Source: Treponema sp. UBA4377 (GTDB taxonomy: Bacteria > Spirochaetota > Spirochaetia > Treponematales > Treponemataceae). From it: a stretch of 64,000 bases of DNA. The position numbers and the translations under genes were made by a program. Location: positions 52,955-116,954 of the forward strand of contig DGRX01000029.1 of NCBI GenBank assembly GCA_002391235.1, given 5' to 3'. Below, piece by piece: positions 42,420-51,091 of this stretch. The notes under the pieces were generated by a model. It was not told the DNA's origin, did no database searches, and worked only from the letters and a program-made list of their open reading frames with translations. Position 1 is the stretch's first letter, and every line of letters starts with the position of its first letter.

Positions 42420-43478
42420 ATGGCTGCGAAAAAGACTGTTGGAGTTATAGGCGCGGGCGCGTGGGGAACGGGATTTGCCCAGGCCTTGGCGCGAGGCGGA
42501 CATGACGTGACCCTCTGGGCCATGGAAGACGAGGTTGTCTCTTCAATCAACAACGAGCATGAAAACAAAAAATTCCTGCCCGGCCTAAAATTGGACGCAA
42601 ACCTCAAGGCTTCGACCGACATTCAGGAAGTGGCCGCCGGCAAGGAATTCCTTGTCCTGGCATCTCCCTCCCTGTACTTGGCTCCAACGCTCAAAAAAAT
42701 CACAAGCCTTCCAAACATCGCCGAAGGCAGCGCCAACATAGGCGTTTTGACCAAGGGCTTCGTTCCCTCCGCCGACGGCCCCAAGCTTATCGTAGAGACA
42801 ATGGAAAGCGTCTTGCCTGACTTTTACAAGGGAAGCGTTTGCTACATTTCAGGCCCCAGCCACGCCGAAGAAGTGGCCATCGGAAAAATAACCGGCCTTG
42901 TCGCGGCCAGCGAAAACCCAAAAGTTTCGATCAGGTTCCGCGAGCTTATGCGGGTTCCGGGCCTTATGGCTTATTCCAGCTTTGACGTTGTCGGCGTGCA
43001 AATCTGCGCGGCGGCAAAGAACATAATCGCCGTCGTTTACGGAGCCCTTGACGCGATCAGCGAAACCAGCGACATTTTTGGCGACAACGCCGAAAGCCTT
43101 TTGATGGCCGCCGGCCTAAACGAAATCCAAACGCTTGGCTTCGCGATGGGAGCCACGCACGCCGAGACTTTCACTTCAATCGCGGGAGTCGGCGACCTTG
43201 ACGTTACCTGCAAAAGCAAGTACGGCCGCAACCGCCGCTTTGGCCAAGAGATGATCAAGACCGACTTGCTGTCAAACTTTAAGGACCTTGACGACCTTAT
43301 CGCCAACGTCTCAAAAATCGGCTACCTTCCGGAAGGCGCCATCGCCTGCAAATACGTTCACCAAATAGCCCAAAGCAAGAACATAAAGCTTTTGATTTGC
43401 GACGGCCTTTACCGCATCCTTAACCGCGAGATTGAGCCGGAAGACTTTATGCTTGAACTCTTGATGGGAAACAAATAA
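42420..43478 (+). CDS. gpsA: Glycerol-3-phosphate dehydrogenase [NAD(P)+]
   Basis: A 352-residue enzyme producing sn-glycerol-3-phosphate for phospholipids. The dinucleotide fold is GVIGAGAWGTGFAQALARGG. Other signatures are KGFVPSADGPK, ISGPSHAEEVA, the catalytic Lys in AAAKNIIAV, and GVGDLDVTCKSKYGRNRRFG (substrate loop). It begins 22 bp after ndk, so the two are probably co-transcribed, and it is followed by a terminator-like hairpin. Confidence 0.95.
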   Translation: MAAKKTVGVIGAGAWGTGFAQALARGGHDVTLWAMEDEVVSSINNEHENKKFLPGLKLDANLKASTDIQEVAAGKEFLVLASPSLYLAPTLKKITSLPNIAEGSANIGVLTKGFVPSADGPKLIVETMESVLPDFYKGSVCYISGPSHAEEVAIGKITGLVAASENPKVSIRFRELMRVPGLMAYSSFDVVGVQICAAAKNIIAVVYGALDAISETSDIFGDNAESLLMAAGLNEIQTLGFAMGATHAETFTSIAGVGDLDVTCKSKYGRNRRFGQEMIKTDLLSNFKDLDDLIANVSKIGYLPEGAIACKYVHQIAQSKNIKLLICDGLYRILNREIEPEDFMLELLMGNK

Positions 43479-43483
43479 AAGGC

Positions 43484-43514
43484 GCCGCCGTTTTGGGCGG
43501 CCCATATTTTTTTA
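43484..43514 (+). terminator. Terminator-like hairpin between gpsA and ffh
   Basis: The stem GCCGCC/GGCGGC with a TTTT-containing loop is followed by CCATATTTTTTT. The ffh ribosome site (AGGGGAAA) lies immediately after it, so it may be partly read through. Confidence 0.7.
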
Positions 43515-43524
43515 GGGGAAACTC

Positions 43525-44949
43525 ATGCTAGAAAAACTGACCAACGCCTTTACCGACGTTTTTAGAACGATCAGCGGAAAATCTTCGATTACAGAAAAAA
43601 ACATTGAGGACGCGGTAGAACAGATAAAGATGGCCTTGCTTGAGGCCGACGTAAACCTTCGCGTCGTCCGCCGCTTTGTCAACGGCGCGATAGAAGAAGC
43701 CAAGGGCGAAAAAGTCCTGCGCGCGGTGGACCCCGGCCAGCAATTCGTAAAAATAATCTACGACAGAATCGTGGCCATGCTTGGCGACACCAAGCAAGAC
43801 CTTAAGCTAAAAGGCCCCGACACCCAGAGCGTAATCCTTATGCTGGGCTTGCAGGGCGCCGGTAAGACAACCGCCAGCCACAAGCTTGCCGCCCGCCTAA
43901 AAAAAGACGGCCGCCGCCCGCTTTTGGCCGCCTGCGACTTGGTTCGTCCGGCCGCCGTCGAGCAGCTTTGCGTTCTTGGCCAAAAGATTGACGTTCCGGT
44001 CTATAAAGAGGACGGCGCCAAGGACGCGGTCCGGGTGGCCCAAAACGCGATTGACTACGCCAAAAAGAACGGACTCGACACAATCATTTTGGACACCGCC
44101 GGCCGCCTTCAAATCGACCAAGCGATGATGGAGGAATTGGTCCAAATCAAAAAGGCGGCCAATCCAGTGGAAACGATTTTGGTCGCCGACGCGATGACCG
44201 GCCAAAACGCCGTCGACATCGCAAAAAGCTTTGACGAGCAGCTTGGCCTTACGGGCGTCGTCCTTACAAAATTCGATTCCGACGCGCGAGGCGGCGCGGC
44301 CCTTTCGTTAAAGTCAATAACGCAAAAGCCCATTCTTTTTATCGGAACCGGCGAAAAGACCGAGGACTTTGAAGTCTTCCACCCTGAACGAATCGCAAGC
44401 CGCATCCTTGGCATGGGCGACGTCGTGAGCCTTGTCGAAAAGGCGCAAGAAAAAGTCGACATGGAAGCGGCCACCGCCATGCAAAAAAAGATGGCCAAAA
44501 ACGAGTTCACGCTTGACGACATGCTGGCGCAATTCCAGCAAGTTAAAAAGATGGGAAACATGCAGTCGCTTTTGGAAATGATTCCGGGAGCGGCGGCCGC
44601 CCTTCAAGGCCGCGACCTTGACACCAGCGGAATGAAGCGCCAAGAAGCCATCATTCAGTCGATGACAAAAAAAGAGCGCGCCAACCACTTGATAATCGGC
44701 CCCAGCCGCCGCAAGCGCATCGCCAAAGGCTCCGGCACAAGCGTGGCCGAAGTGAACAAGCTTATAAAGCAGTTTGAAAAGACAAAGTTGACGATGAAAA
44801 AAGTAAGCCGCAACAAGGGATTGCAGGCGCAGCTTATGGGCCAAATGATGGGCGGCGGCGCTGGCGGCATGCCAGGCATGGGAGGCATGGACCTTAACGC
44901 TTTGGCCAAAAAGTTCGGCGGCGGCCTCCCCGGCGGATTCAAATTTTAG
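43525..44949 (+). CDS. ffh: Signal recognition particle protein Ffh
   Basis: A 474-residue SRP GTPase that targets membrane proteins co-translationally. The NG domain has GLQGAGKTTASHKLA, DTAGRLQIDQAM, TKFDSDARGGAALS and FIGTGEKTEDFE. The M domain from about residue 310 has the RNA-binding segment SGMKRQEAIIQSMTKKER and a Met/Gly-rich tail (MMGGGAGGMPGMGGMD). The 4.5S RNA partner gene was not found in this window. Confidence 0.97.
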   Translation: MLEKLTNAFTDVFRTISGKSSITEKNIEDAVEQIKMALLEADVNLRVVRRFVNGAIEEAKGEKVLRAVDPGQQFVKIIYDRIVAMLGDTKQDLKLKGPDTQSVILMLGLQGAGKTTASHKLAARLKKDGRRPLLAACDLVRPAAVEQLCVLGQKIDVPVYKEDGAKDAVRVAQNAIDYAKKNGLDTIILDTAGRLQIDQAMMEELVQIKKAANPVETILVADAMTGQNAVDIAKSFDEQLGLTGVVLTKFDSDARGGAALSLKSITQKPILFIGTGEKTEDFEVFHPERIASRILGMGDVVSLVEKAQEKVDMEAATAMQKKMAKNEFTLDDMLAQFQQVKKMGNMQSLLEMIPGAAAALQGRDLDTSGMKRQEAIIQSMTKKERANHLIIGPSRRKRIAKGSGTSVAEVNKLIKQFEKTKLTMKKVSRNKGLQAQLMGQMMGGGAGGMPGMGGMDLNALAKKFGGGLPGGFKF

Positions 44950-45084
44950 TTTTTTTCAAAAAAGCGCTTTTTTTTTAGAAAATATACGAAAATCTTTAAA
45001 AAAAAGCGTATCTTAATGCATGGAACGCCATGACAAATGGGTTGGCCGCCTCTTGATTCTTAAAAATTAGGAGGCCCGCGGAAC

Positions 45085-45174
45085 ATGACAAGTTACGATG
45101 TCGCGATGCTTGTAATCGCAATTCTTTCTTTGATTGCAAATGCGGTCGCTCTCTTCCAAAACATGAAGAAATAG
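45085..45174 (+). CDS. Type I toxin-like hydrophobic peptide, cassette B
   Basis: A 29-residue peptide starting MTSYDVAMLVIAILS and ending ALFQNMKK, differing from cassette A at six positions. The leader hairpin (GCCTCTTGATT / AAATTAGGAGGC) again hides the ribosome site. The mRNA should start at GGAACGCC (45022), 7 nt after TATCTT. The upstream hairpin of cassette A (GCCACA/TGTGGC) is degraded here to GCCATGACAAATGGGTTGGC. Confidence 0.75.
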   Translation: MTSYDVAMLVIAILSLIANAVALFQNMKK

Positions 45175-45176
45175 CG

Positions 45177-45222
45177 AAAAAAAAAGCCTGCCCTTGCGCG
45201 TGTTAGTCTTGGGCAGGCTTCT
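45177..45222. terminator. Shared terminator, cassette B
   Basis: A perfect 9-bp stem AGCCTGCCC / GGGCAGGCT with nine A on the left. The right side has only TTCTT, so it should be efficient for the convergent RNA and weaker for the peptide mRNA. Confidence 0.8.
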
Positions 45223-45267
45223 TACAAAAGCCAAGAGACGGCCGCCGTCGTGGCGTTCCGTTCTTTA
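45177..45267 (-). ncRNA. Putative antitoxin RNA, cassette B
   Basis: The minus-strand promoter is TTGACA (45302-45297), a 17-bp spacer and TAATAT (45279-45274). A perfect TATAAT at 45281-45276 with a 15-bp spacer is an alternative. The RNA begins close to GGAACGCCACG and contains GGCGGCCGTCTCTTGG, matching the mRNA anti-Shine-Dalgarno arm. Confidence 0.7.
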
Positions 45268-45314
45268 TTCCTAATATTATACCATCTTTCCCTTATTGTC
45301 AACAAAAAAAAATC

Positions 45315-46043
45315 CTACTTCACCACCAGCTTTGAGACCTGCCGGCCGTCGTCGGTCCAGGCCATGTCGTGGTTGGTGCGGTCGGGAAAGCGCTCGGCTC
45401 CGATGTAATAAACGTAATAGTAGGTTCCGCTCGGAAGCGGCAAGTCCAGCTCGTAAAGGCCGGCAGCCGTTTCCTTAAGCTCGTAAATCCAGCTGTCCCA
45501 TTTGGTGAAGGTTCCGGCAAGTCGGACTTTTTGCCCGCTCTTTCCGCGGTAAACAAAGCGAGTCGCGGCGCTCTTGCCCGCGCTGACGGTTCTTGTTTCC
45601 GCTCCGCCGCGCTTGTGGATTGTCAGCTCCGAAAGGTGGATGCCGGTCTGAGTGTCGTAGTACTTTTGCGGGTTAAGGCTGTCTGTGGTCCAAAGGCCGT
45701 CGATTATCATCCTGTAGTAAATCTTTGAAACTTGCGGAACGTCTTCCAAAATGTAAAAGTACCAAGTGTTTACGGGGTCGTTGTTTTGGTCGTAGGTCGT
45801 CTTTCGCATAAAGGGATGGATGATTTGGTAGTTCTCAAAGTCAAATGCGATTCCCACGTAGCGGGGGCCAAGCTCCGCGCTAAAGACGACGCAGCCGTCT
45901 TTTTCAAAGGGAGCGGAAGGGCCTTGCAATTTTTGGGCGATGTCGCGGTACTCGTAAGAATAGGGCGATTCGACAGTCTTTTCAGCGGCCGCCGTTCCAA
46001 CAAAAAGAGCCAGCGCAGCCAAAATCAAAAGCGACTTTTTCAT
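45315..46043 (-). CDS. Exported protein with glycogen-binding (CBM48/isoamylase-N-like) domain
   Basis: A 242-residue protein with a signal peptide (MKKSLLILAALALFVGTAAA). The C-terminal 90 residues match the E-set/CBM48 fold (VRLAGTFTKWDSWIYELKE, LYELDLPLPSGTYYYVYYIG, with the late DGR). The N-terminal part has an extended beta-rich look, with VNTWYFYILEDVPQ and YYRMIIDGLW. It is probably periplasmic or outer-membrane associated. The ligand and role are unknown. Confidence 0.75.
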   Translation of the reverse strand: MKKSLLILAALALFVGTAAAEKTVESPYSYEYRDIAQKLQGPSAPFEKDGCVVFSAELGPRYVGIAFDFENYQIIHPFMRKTTYDQNNDPVNTWYFYILEDVPQVSKIYYRMIIDGLWTTDSLNPQKYYDTQTGIHLSELTIHKRGGAETRTVSAGKSAATRFVYRGKSGQKVRLAGTFTKWDSWIYELKETAAGLYELDLPLPSGTYYYVYYIGAERFPDRTNHDMAWTDDGRQVSKLVVK

Positions 46044-46112
46044 GCCTTTATTATCGGAAAAACAGCCGCCGCGCTTTATGGCAAAGAAAGGATTTTACGC
46101 CGCCGGAAACAG

Positions 46113-47099
46113 TTACAAAACTTTTGAAAATTCTTTTACGATTTGAGGAATCAGCGTGGCGATTTTTCCTTGGACGCTCATGCCGCTGGCGTTTTTATGG
46201 CCGCCGCCGCCAAACTTGGCCGCCACCGCGCTTACGTCAACGTCGTCCAGGCTTCTAAAGCCGCCGGTGCAAGAGCTTTCTGTTTCTTGGCGCAAGAAAA
46301 CGGCGGCCTGAATTCCTTGCGCGCTTAAAAGAGCCGAATAAAGCGCGTCGCTGTCCCTTCCTTCCTGACCGTAATTTTTGGTGTCTTCCATCGTCTCGTA
46401 GGTCAGCGCGAGCTTTCCGTTGCAGTAAAGTTCCGTTCTGGAAAGCAAAATGCCCAAAAGCTTTCTGGTGGACCAAGGCTTTCCGCCGGTGATGCGGTTG
46501 TACATTTTGTTGGGGTTGGCCCCGTAGCGCACAAGCCGAGCGGCCAGCTCAAAAACGTCGGCCGAATCCTCGCGCAAAAACCTAAAAAAGCCGGTGTCGG
46601 TGCTAAGGCCCAAAAACATTGTTTTTGCGGTCTCGGCGTCGGGCTTTCCGACAATTCCCTCGTAAAGCATTGTCAAAAGGCAAACGGCCGCCGGGCTTGT
46701 CGGGTCGATTACGCTTTGGGCGCCGGCAGGAGTTTCCGCCGTCTTGTGGTGGTCCACGATAAAAGTGTCAAAGCCCTTGAGGCTTTCGCCGTAGTCTCCG
46801 ATGCGGTTAAGCTCGGAACAGTCGACGACCAAAAGGCCGGTTCTTTTGCGGTCCTCTTGGCTCAAAAAGGGAATCTGGTCTGTGAATTGGCGCTCGTACT
46901 GGCGGATTTCCGGCCGCTTGAAAGGCCCTGCGTTGAGCAAAACGCATTCTTTGTCCAAGGCCTTTAGAATTGCCGCCGCCGTTAGGCTGCTTGAAACGCA
47001 ATCGCCGTCCGGATCCTTGTGGCCCGCGACTATAAAAGCGTCGTGGCTTTCCACAAAGGCCCTAAAGGCGGCGATTTGGCTTGAGTCCAGTATTTTCAT
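46113..47099 (-). CDS. DHH-family phosphoesterase (NrnA-like oligoribonuclease / pAp phosphatase)
   Basis: A 328-residue protein. Motifs are GHKDPDGDCVSSSL (motif I), VVDCSELNRIGDY, the DHH motif in VDHHKTAETPAG, and the DHHA1 domain end KFGGGGHKNASGMS. The layout is that of NrnA, which degrades short RNA oligomers and pAp. It ends 8 bp upstream of the following exported-protein gene in transcription order, so the two may share an mRNA. Confidence 0.9.
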   Translation of the reverse strand: MKILDSSQIAAFRAFVESHDAFIVAGHKDPDGDCVSSSLTAAAILKALDKECVLLNAGPFKRPEIRQYERQFTDQIPFLSQEDRKRTGLLVVDCSELNRIGDYGESLKGFDTFIVDHHKTAETPAGAQSVIDPTSPAAVCLLTMLYEGIVGKPDAETAKTMFLGLSTDTGFFRFLREDSADVFELAARLVRYGANPNKMYNRITGGKPWSTRKLLGILLSRTELYCNGKLALTYETMEDTKNYGQEGRDSDALYSALLSAQGIQAAVFLRQETESSCTGGFRSLDDVDVSAVAAKFGGGGHKNASGMSVQGKIATLIPQIVKEFSKVL

Positions 47100-47107
47100 T
47101 TGAAAGG

Positions 47108-47533
47108 CTAGAGTTCCAGCTCAACGGACTCTACGCCGTCCGTGGACTCAACCTTGTTTTCGTTGGCGATGCCCCAAATCTTGTCGTTGTGGTTTGTGGG
47201 AACGGTGAGCATTACCTTGAGGAACTCGCCGCTCTTTTTTACGATTGTAACGTAAGGTCCGATTTTGGGAGGGCAGTTGCGAACCAAAAGCCTTTTTACA
47301 GTGTCGGGCTTGTTCTTTGCCCAGTCTTTGGGAATTGTCACCGTTCCCATCTTGTGGCCGGCCTTGCCGTAAACAACCGTGTAAGCCTTGGCCGAATCCA
47401 TAATTTTATATACAGGGGCGCTGTAATAGGAAATCTCAGACTTTTTGTGTCCGCCGGCGTTCTCTTCCGCAAAAGCTCCCGCCAAAACAAGGGCGGACAA
47501 TCCCATCGCCGCCAAAATCTTCTTTATGTTCAT
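47108..47533 (-). CDS. Exported protein of unknown function
   Basis: A 141-residue protein with a signal peptide (MNIKKILAAMGLSALVLAGAFA). The mature part has no recognised domain; a GPYVTIVKKSGEFLKVML segment looks like an SH3-type beta fold, and a KKPDT-like basic region precedes it. A good AGGAGG (in GGAGGTTATTTT) ribosome site precedes the ATG. It lies immediately upstream of the NrnA-like gene on the same strand. Confidence 0.7.
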   Translation of the reverse strand: MNIKKILAAMGLSALVLAGAFAEENAGGHKKSEISYYSAPVYKIMDSAKAYTVVYGKAGHKMGTVTIPKDWAKNKPDTVKRLLVRNCPPKIGPYVTIVKKSGEFLKVMLTVPTNHNDKIWGIANENKVESTDGVESVELEL

Positions 47534-47694
47534 AAAATAACCTCCAAAACGAGTGTTCTATGATTTTAGCGCGCAACATTGAAAAATTCAAGGAAATTTT
47601 GCGAATTTTCCCTCAAAAAAGCCCAAAAAAAACGAAAAAATGCGCAAACAAAGCAATGATATAGGCGTGGAAAAAAATATTTTGGAGGTTCGTA

Positions 47695-48588
47695 GTGAAC
47701 GAAAAACAAACAAACATAATTGAAGTCCGGCCGCAGCCCAAATTCCGCGACAGGCTTTTCATCGCTATTTTTGGCAAGAATAATGAGAGAAGCAAGCGCT
47801 GGCGGCTGGACTTGTACAACACCCTCAACGGGACAAATTACACCGACCCCGACGCTCTAAAACTCAACACGATCGAAAACGTCATTTTCGTAACGATGTA
47901 CAACGACGTTTCCTTTTTAGTTGATTCTCAAATGACGCTCTATGAGCAACAAAGCCGCCCCAACGCCAATATGCCTTTAAGAGGCCTTTTTTATTTTTCG
48001 CAACTATATCAAAGATTCATATCCGACAACAAATTGGATTTACACCGCTCATCGCTGATAAAGATTCCGAATCCGCGTTTTGTGGTGTTCTACAATGGAG
48101 AGCCAAGCCGTTCCGAACGCTATGAGCTTCGCCTTTCCAGCGCTTTTGAGCAAAAGGATGTTTCCGGCAAATTTGAGTGGACGGCGGACGTGATAAACAT
48201 CAACACCAACATGAACGAAAACCTTGTCAAAAAATGCAAACCATTATATGATTACGTAAGGCTTGTCGGTCGGATTTCCATAAATCAAAGCAAAAAGATG
48301 GGAAAGGAACAAGCCGTGCGCGAGGCTGTTGAATGGGCTTGCAAAGAAGACTTGCTTGAAGGCTTTGTCCGCGAGCAAAAGGAGACTATAATCGGCATGT
48401 GTTTGACAGAGTTTAATGAAGAGGTAGCTATACTCAATTGGCGGCAAGACGGCATCATCGAAGGTCGCGAGCAAAAAGCCCTGGAAGCCGCTAAAAAGCT
48501 TTATTCCAACGGCGTTTCCATTGACATTATCGCAAACTCTTTGGAAATGACTCAGGAACAAGTCAAGGAAATTGTCGCCTCCGCCTGA
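47695..48588 (+). CDS. Rpn-family recombination-promoting nuclease / putative transposase
   Basis: A 297-residue protein of the PD-(D/E)XK Rpn/YhgA group. The N-terminal segment is KFRDRLFIAIFGKNNERSKR, and the nuclease core lies in VSFLVDSQMTLYEQQSRPNAN (in pieces), IPNPRFVVFYNG and WTADVININ. A C-terminal helical domain has REAVEWACKEDLLEGFVREQK. It starts at GTG 47695, with a TTTGGAGG ribosome site. Such genes are often accessory and multi-copy, and promote DNA rearrangement. It sits 130 bp before a porin-like paralogue. Confidence 0.88.
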   Translation: MNEKQTNIIEVRPQPKFRDRLFIAIFGKNNERSKRWRLDLYNTLNGTNYTDPDALKLNTIENVIFVTMYNDVSFLVDSQMTLYEQQSRPNANMPLRGLFYFSQLYQRFISDNKLDLHRSSLIKIPNPRFVVFYNGEPSRSERYELRLSSAFEQKDVSGKFEWTADVININTNMNENLVKKCKPLYDYVRLVGRISINQSKKMGKEQAVREAVEWACKEDLLEGFVREQKETIIGMCLTEFNEEVAILNWRQDGIIEGREQKALEAAKKLYSNGVSIDIIANSLEMTQEQVKEIVASA

Positions 48589-48632
48589 AAGTTACCGATT
48601 TTCCAATGCTCGAAAAAAAATGCTTTTTTTTC

Positions 48633-48661
48633 TTGACAAAGCAAAATATGTGTGTTAATAT
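48633..48661 (+). promoter_or_regulatory. Promoter of porin-like gene 2
   Basis: TTGACA (48633-48638), a 17-bp spacer and TAATAT (48656-48661). This differs from the shared upstream region of paralogues 1 and 3, although the ribosome site and coding start are alike. Confidence 0.75.
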
Positions 48662-48719
48662 TTAGTGTAAAAAGGCAGACTTAGTTCTGTTTTTTAAAAA
48701 ATAAGGAGGTTTTTTCATT

Positions 48720-50018
48720 ATGAAAAAATTGATTGGCGCTTTGGCGCTTGCTGCTATGGTAGCGACTTCAGCCTTCGCTGAAGTAGGATTTGGAGCTTGG
48801 CTCTGCAACCTTCCGACATTGGTAGGATTTGACGGCGAGGACGTAAAAGGAGCCGCCGCTTCCAACCCGTGGGGCGGATGGAGACCCGCCCGCGCGGCCA
48901 TCAACTGGACGGCCGACGACGGAAAGGCCGGAATGGTCATGGGAATCGCCTTCAACGCCGACGGTTCTTCAACAGGCATCGGACCTTTCGACGCCAACAA
49001 CTTCTGGGTAAAGCCCGTTGACGCCGTAAAGGTTACAATCGGACAGATGGACAACAACTTCGGAGTTCGCGGCGACCTCTGCTACGGCTCATGGAACTGG
49101 CTTCGCCCCAACACATGGAAAGTTAACGACGAAGGCTTGACATTCTCTGACCACTCAGAGCTCGGCCTTGGCCTTGAGGTCACTCCTATGGAAGCCCTCA
49201 AGATTTTCGCCGCCCTTCCCTTGGCCGGAGCCAACTACGACGGAGCCACATATCTCCAGAGAATGGACTACGCCTTTGGAAAAGGCTCTATCGGAGCCGC
49301 CTACACAATCGACGGAATCGGACGCATCAAGGCCCAGTTTGTCGGAAAGTATGACATCAAAGACACAAGCAAGAAAGCGATTTCTGCTAATGTGTTCGTT
49401 GGCGCTGACGGAAAGGAATATGCTACATATGAAGACGCTATTAAGGCAGGAACAACAGCTACTTACAACAAAGATGCTGTTACTGCCGTTGACGGAAAAG
49501 GCGTAAAGCGCTACGGAACAATCGAGGCCGCTTTTGACCTCACAGCCGTTGACAAGCTCTTTGTGACAATCGGAGGCGCCTTCACAATCGCCGACTCTGA
49601 CTGGTTCAAGGCCGACAAAGGAAGCCAGGAGCAGATCAAGCTTGCCTTGGGCGCTTCTTACGGAATCACAGAAGCCTTCAAGCTTTCAGCCAGCTTCGCC
49701 ATGCTCAAGTACCACTCAGACGTAAAGGACGACCCTGTAATGCAGTTCGGCGTTGGAGCCGACTACGCCCTTACAGACGCCCTTGGATTGGTTGCCGACG
49801 TCCGCATGTTGATGCCCAACAACAAGGCTGACCCCACATTGTCATTCTTGGTTGGCTTGAACGGATCAGTTGGATCTAACGCCAGCCTCGGACTTGGATT
49901 CCAGGGAATCGTTGGATTGGGCAAAGATGCCACAGCCGGAAGCCTCAAGCTTGTCAAGGCCACAGAAAACGACAAGTTCGCTTTCGCCGTTCCGGTTCGC
50001 GCCTCAATCTGGTTCTAA
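48720..50018 (+). CDS. Outer-membrane porin-like protein, paralogue 2
   Basis: A 432-residue protein with the same signal peptide as paralogue 1 and the block FGAWLCNLPTLVGF, then NPWGGWRPARAA, MDNNFGVRGDLCYGSWNWLR and the C-terminal VRASIWF. Central variable segments (about residues 215-255) carry extra sequence rich in Thr/Lys/Ala, compared with paralogue 1. Codon choice is strongly biased (ACA for Thr, GGA for Gly), which suggests high expression. A terminator follows. Confidence 0.8.
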   Translation: MKKLIGALALAAMVATSAFAEVGFGAWLCNLPTLVGFDGEDVKGAAASNPWGGWRPARAAINWTADDGKAGMVMGIAFNADGSSTGIGPFDANNFWVKPVDAVKVTIGQMDNNFGVRGDLCYGSWNWLRPNTWKVNDEGLTFSDHSELGLGLEVTPMEALKIFAALPLAGANYDGATYLQRMDYAFGKGSIGAAYTIDGIGRIKAQFVGKYDIKDTSKKAISANVFVGADGKEYATYEDAIKAGTTATYNKDAVTAVDGKGVKRYGTIEAAFDLTAVDKLFVTIGGAFTIADSDWFKADKGSQEQIKLALGASYGITEAFKLSASFAMLKYHSDVKDDPVMQFGVGADYALTDALGLVADVRMLMPNNKADPTLSFLVGLNGSVGSNASLGLGFQGIVGLGKDATAGSLKLVKATENDKFAFAVPVRASIWF

Positions 50019-50056
50019 TTTGAGCCATGCATAACTGATACGTTCGGTTATTGCGT

Positions 50057-50088
50057 AAGCCGCTCCGCAAGGGGCGGCTTTTTTTTTG
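50057..50088 (+). terminator. Terminator of porin-like gene 2
   Basis: AAGCCGCTCC-GCAA-GGGGCGGCTT, with one T-G pair, followed by a run of T. Confidence 0.92.
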
Positions 50089-50107
50089 GAAAAATCTTAA
50101 AAATTTA

Positions 50108-50136
50108 TTGACTGTAACTTTTAAAAGCGCTATTTG
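50108..50136 (+). promoter_or_regulatory. Promoter of exported protein gene 50172
   Basis: TTGACT (50108-50113), a 17-bp spacer and TATTTG (50131-50136). An ATAAGGAAAA ribosome site precedes the ATG. Confidence 0.6.
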
Positions 50137-50171
50137 TTTAATTGATAAACACAACATAATAAGGAAAAAAT

Positions 50172-50990
50172 ATGAAAAAAACAATTTTATGCGCGGCGGC
50201 TTTGGCGGCGCTTGTTTCTTGCGCTTGGGCAAAAAAAAAGCCGGATTTTTATGACGACAAAAAGATGCACCCCACAGACCGCTCAGGATTGGAAAAATTC
50301 CTTGGCACAAACCGCTATGACATTTACGACGAATGCGCCATGTTCATCCGTCCGATTGTCGGAAAAATCAAAGTAAAAAGAGGCTCGTTTATTTATCGCC
50401 GAGGAACTGACGTCGCCGGATTTAGAATTCAGTACGACACTTCCTCCTACACTGTGGAGATGGCGCAAGAGCCGAGGAAAATATGCTGCGAAGCCATCGA
50501 CAAGTACTTTGAAGACTTTGAAAACAAGCGCCTTGACAGAAATGCAAGCGCCGCAAAAACCCGCAAGGTTTACGGAAAAGCTCCGGGCTACGAAGAATAC
50601 GGCGTTTCAAAAACTATGATGAACTACAAGGCCAAGCCAGACTTTTATTTTGGCTATGACTTTGTTGACGGAAGCCCGTACTTTGTGATCTACGTTCCAA
50701 AAACAAAGAATTTGGCCATCGAAGGAAAGGCCTCGGACCTCCCCAACCACGAAACGATTGTCCAGACATATTACTTTACCCGCGCGCAAGCCCAAAAGCT
50801 TAAGGAATTTATAAGCGAAGAAAATATCAGCGTTTTCCATGCCGCGGAAGAGGAAAAGCTAATGGAAATGCGGGCCGATTCCGAAGCGGACGAGTATATT
50901 GAAAACGATGACGTCACGCCGATAAAGACAAAGAAAAAGGCAAAGGACAATAAAAACAAGGACAAGGAGCCGGCCGGAGACGATTACTAA
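50172..50990 (+). CDS. Exported protein of unknown function with acidic/lysine-rich tail
   Basis: A 272-residue protein with a short signal peptide (MKKTILCAAALAALVSCAWA); a Cys at residue 17 might instead be a lipobox. The middle has no known domain. The C-terminal 40 residues are charged (KTKKKAKDNKNKDKEPAGDD), as in proteins that bind peptidoglycan or partner proteins electrostatically. It lies among three successive genes for exported proteins (50172, 51092 and 51633), each with its own promoter or terminator. Confidence 0.7.
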   Translation: MKKTILCAAALAALVSCAWAKKKPDFYDDKKMHPTDRSGLEKFLGTNRYDIYDECAMFIRPIVGKIKVKRGSFIYRRGTDVAGFRIQYDTSSYTVEMAQEPRKICCEAIDKYFEDFENKRLDRNASAAKTRKVYGKAPGYEEYGVSKTMMNYKAKPDFYFGYDFVDGSPYFVIYVPKTKNLAIEGKASDLPNHETIVQTYYFTRAQAQKLKEFISEENISVFHAAEEEKLMEMRADSEADEYIENDDVTPIKTKKKAKDNKNKDKEPAGDDY

Positions 50991-51034
50991 GGCTATAAAA
51001 ACAAAAAATCTTCATTATTATTCGTCTTTTTCTA

Positions 51035-51063
51035 TTGACATAAAGCTCTTTAAAGGATAAATT
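51035..51063 (+). promoter_or_regulatory. Promoter of exported protein gene 51092
   Basis: TTGACA (51035-51040), a 17-bp spacer and TAAATT (51058-51063). A strong TAGGAGG ribosome site follows. Confidence 0.75.
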
Positions 51064-51091
51064 TTATTGTAGGAATTATAGGAGGTTCCGG

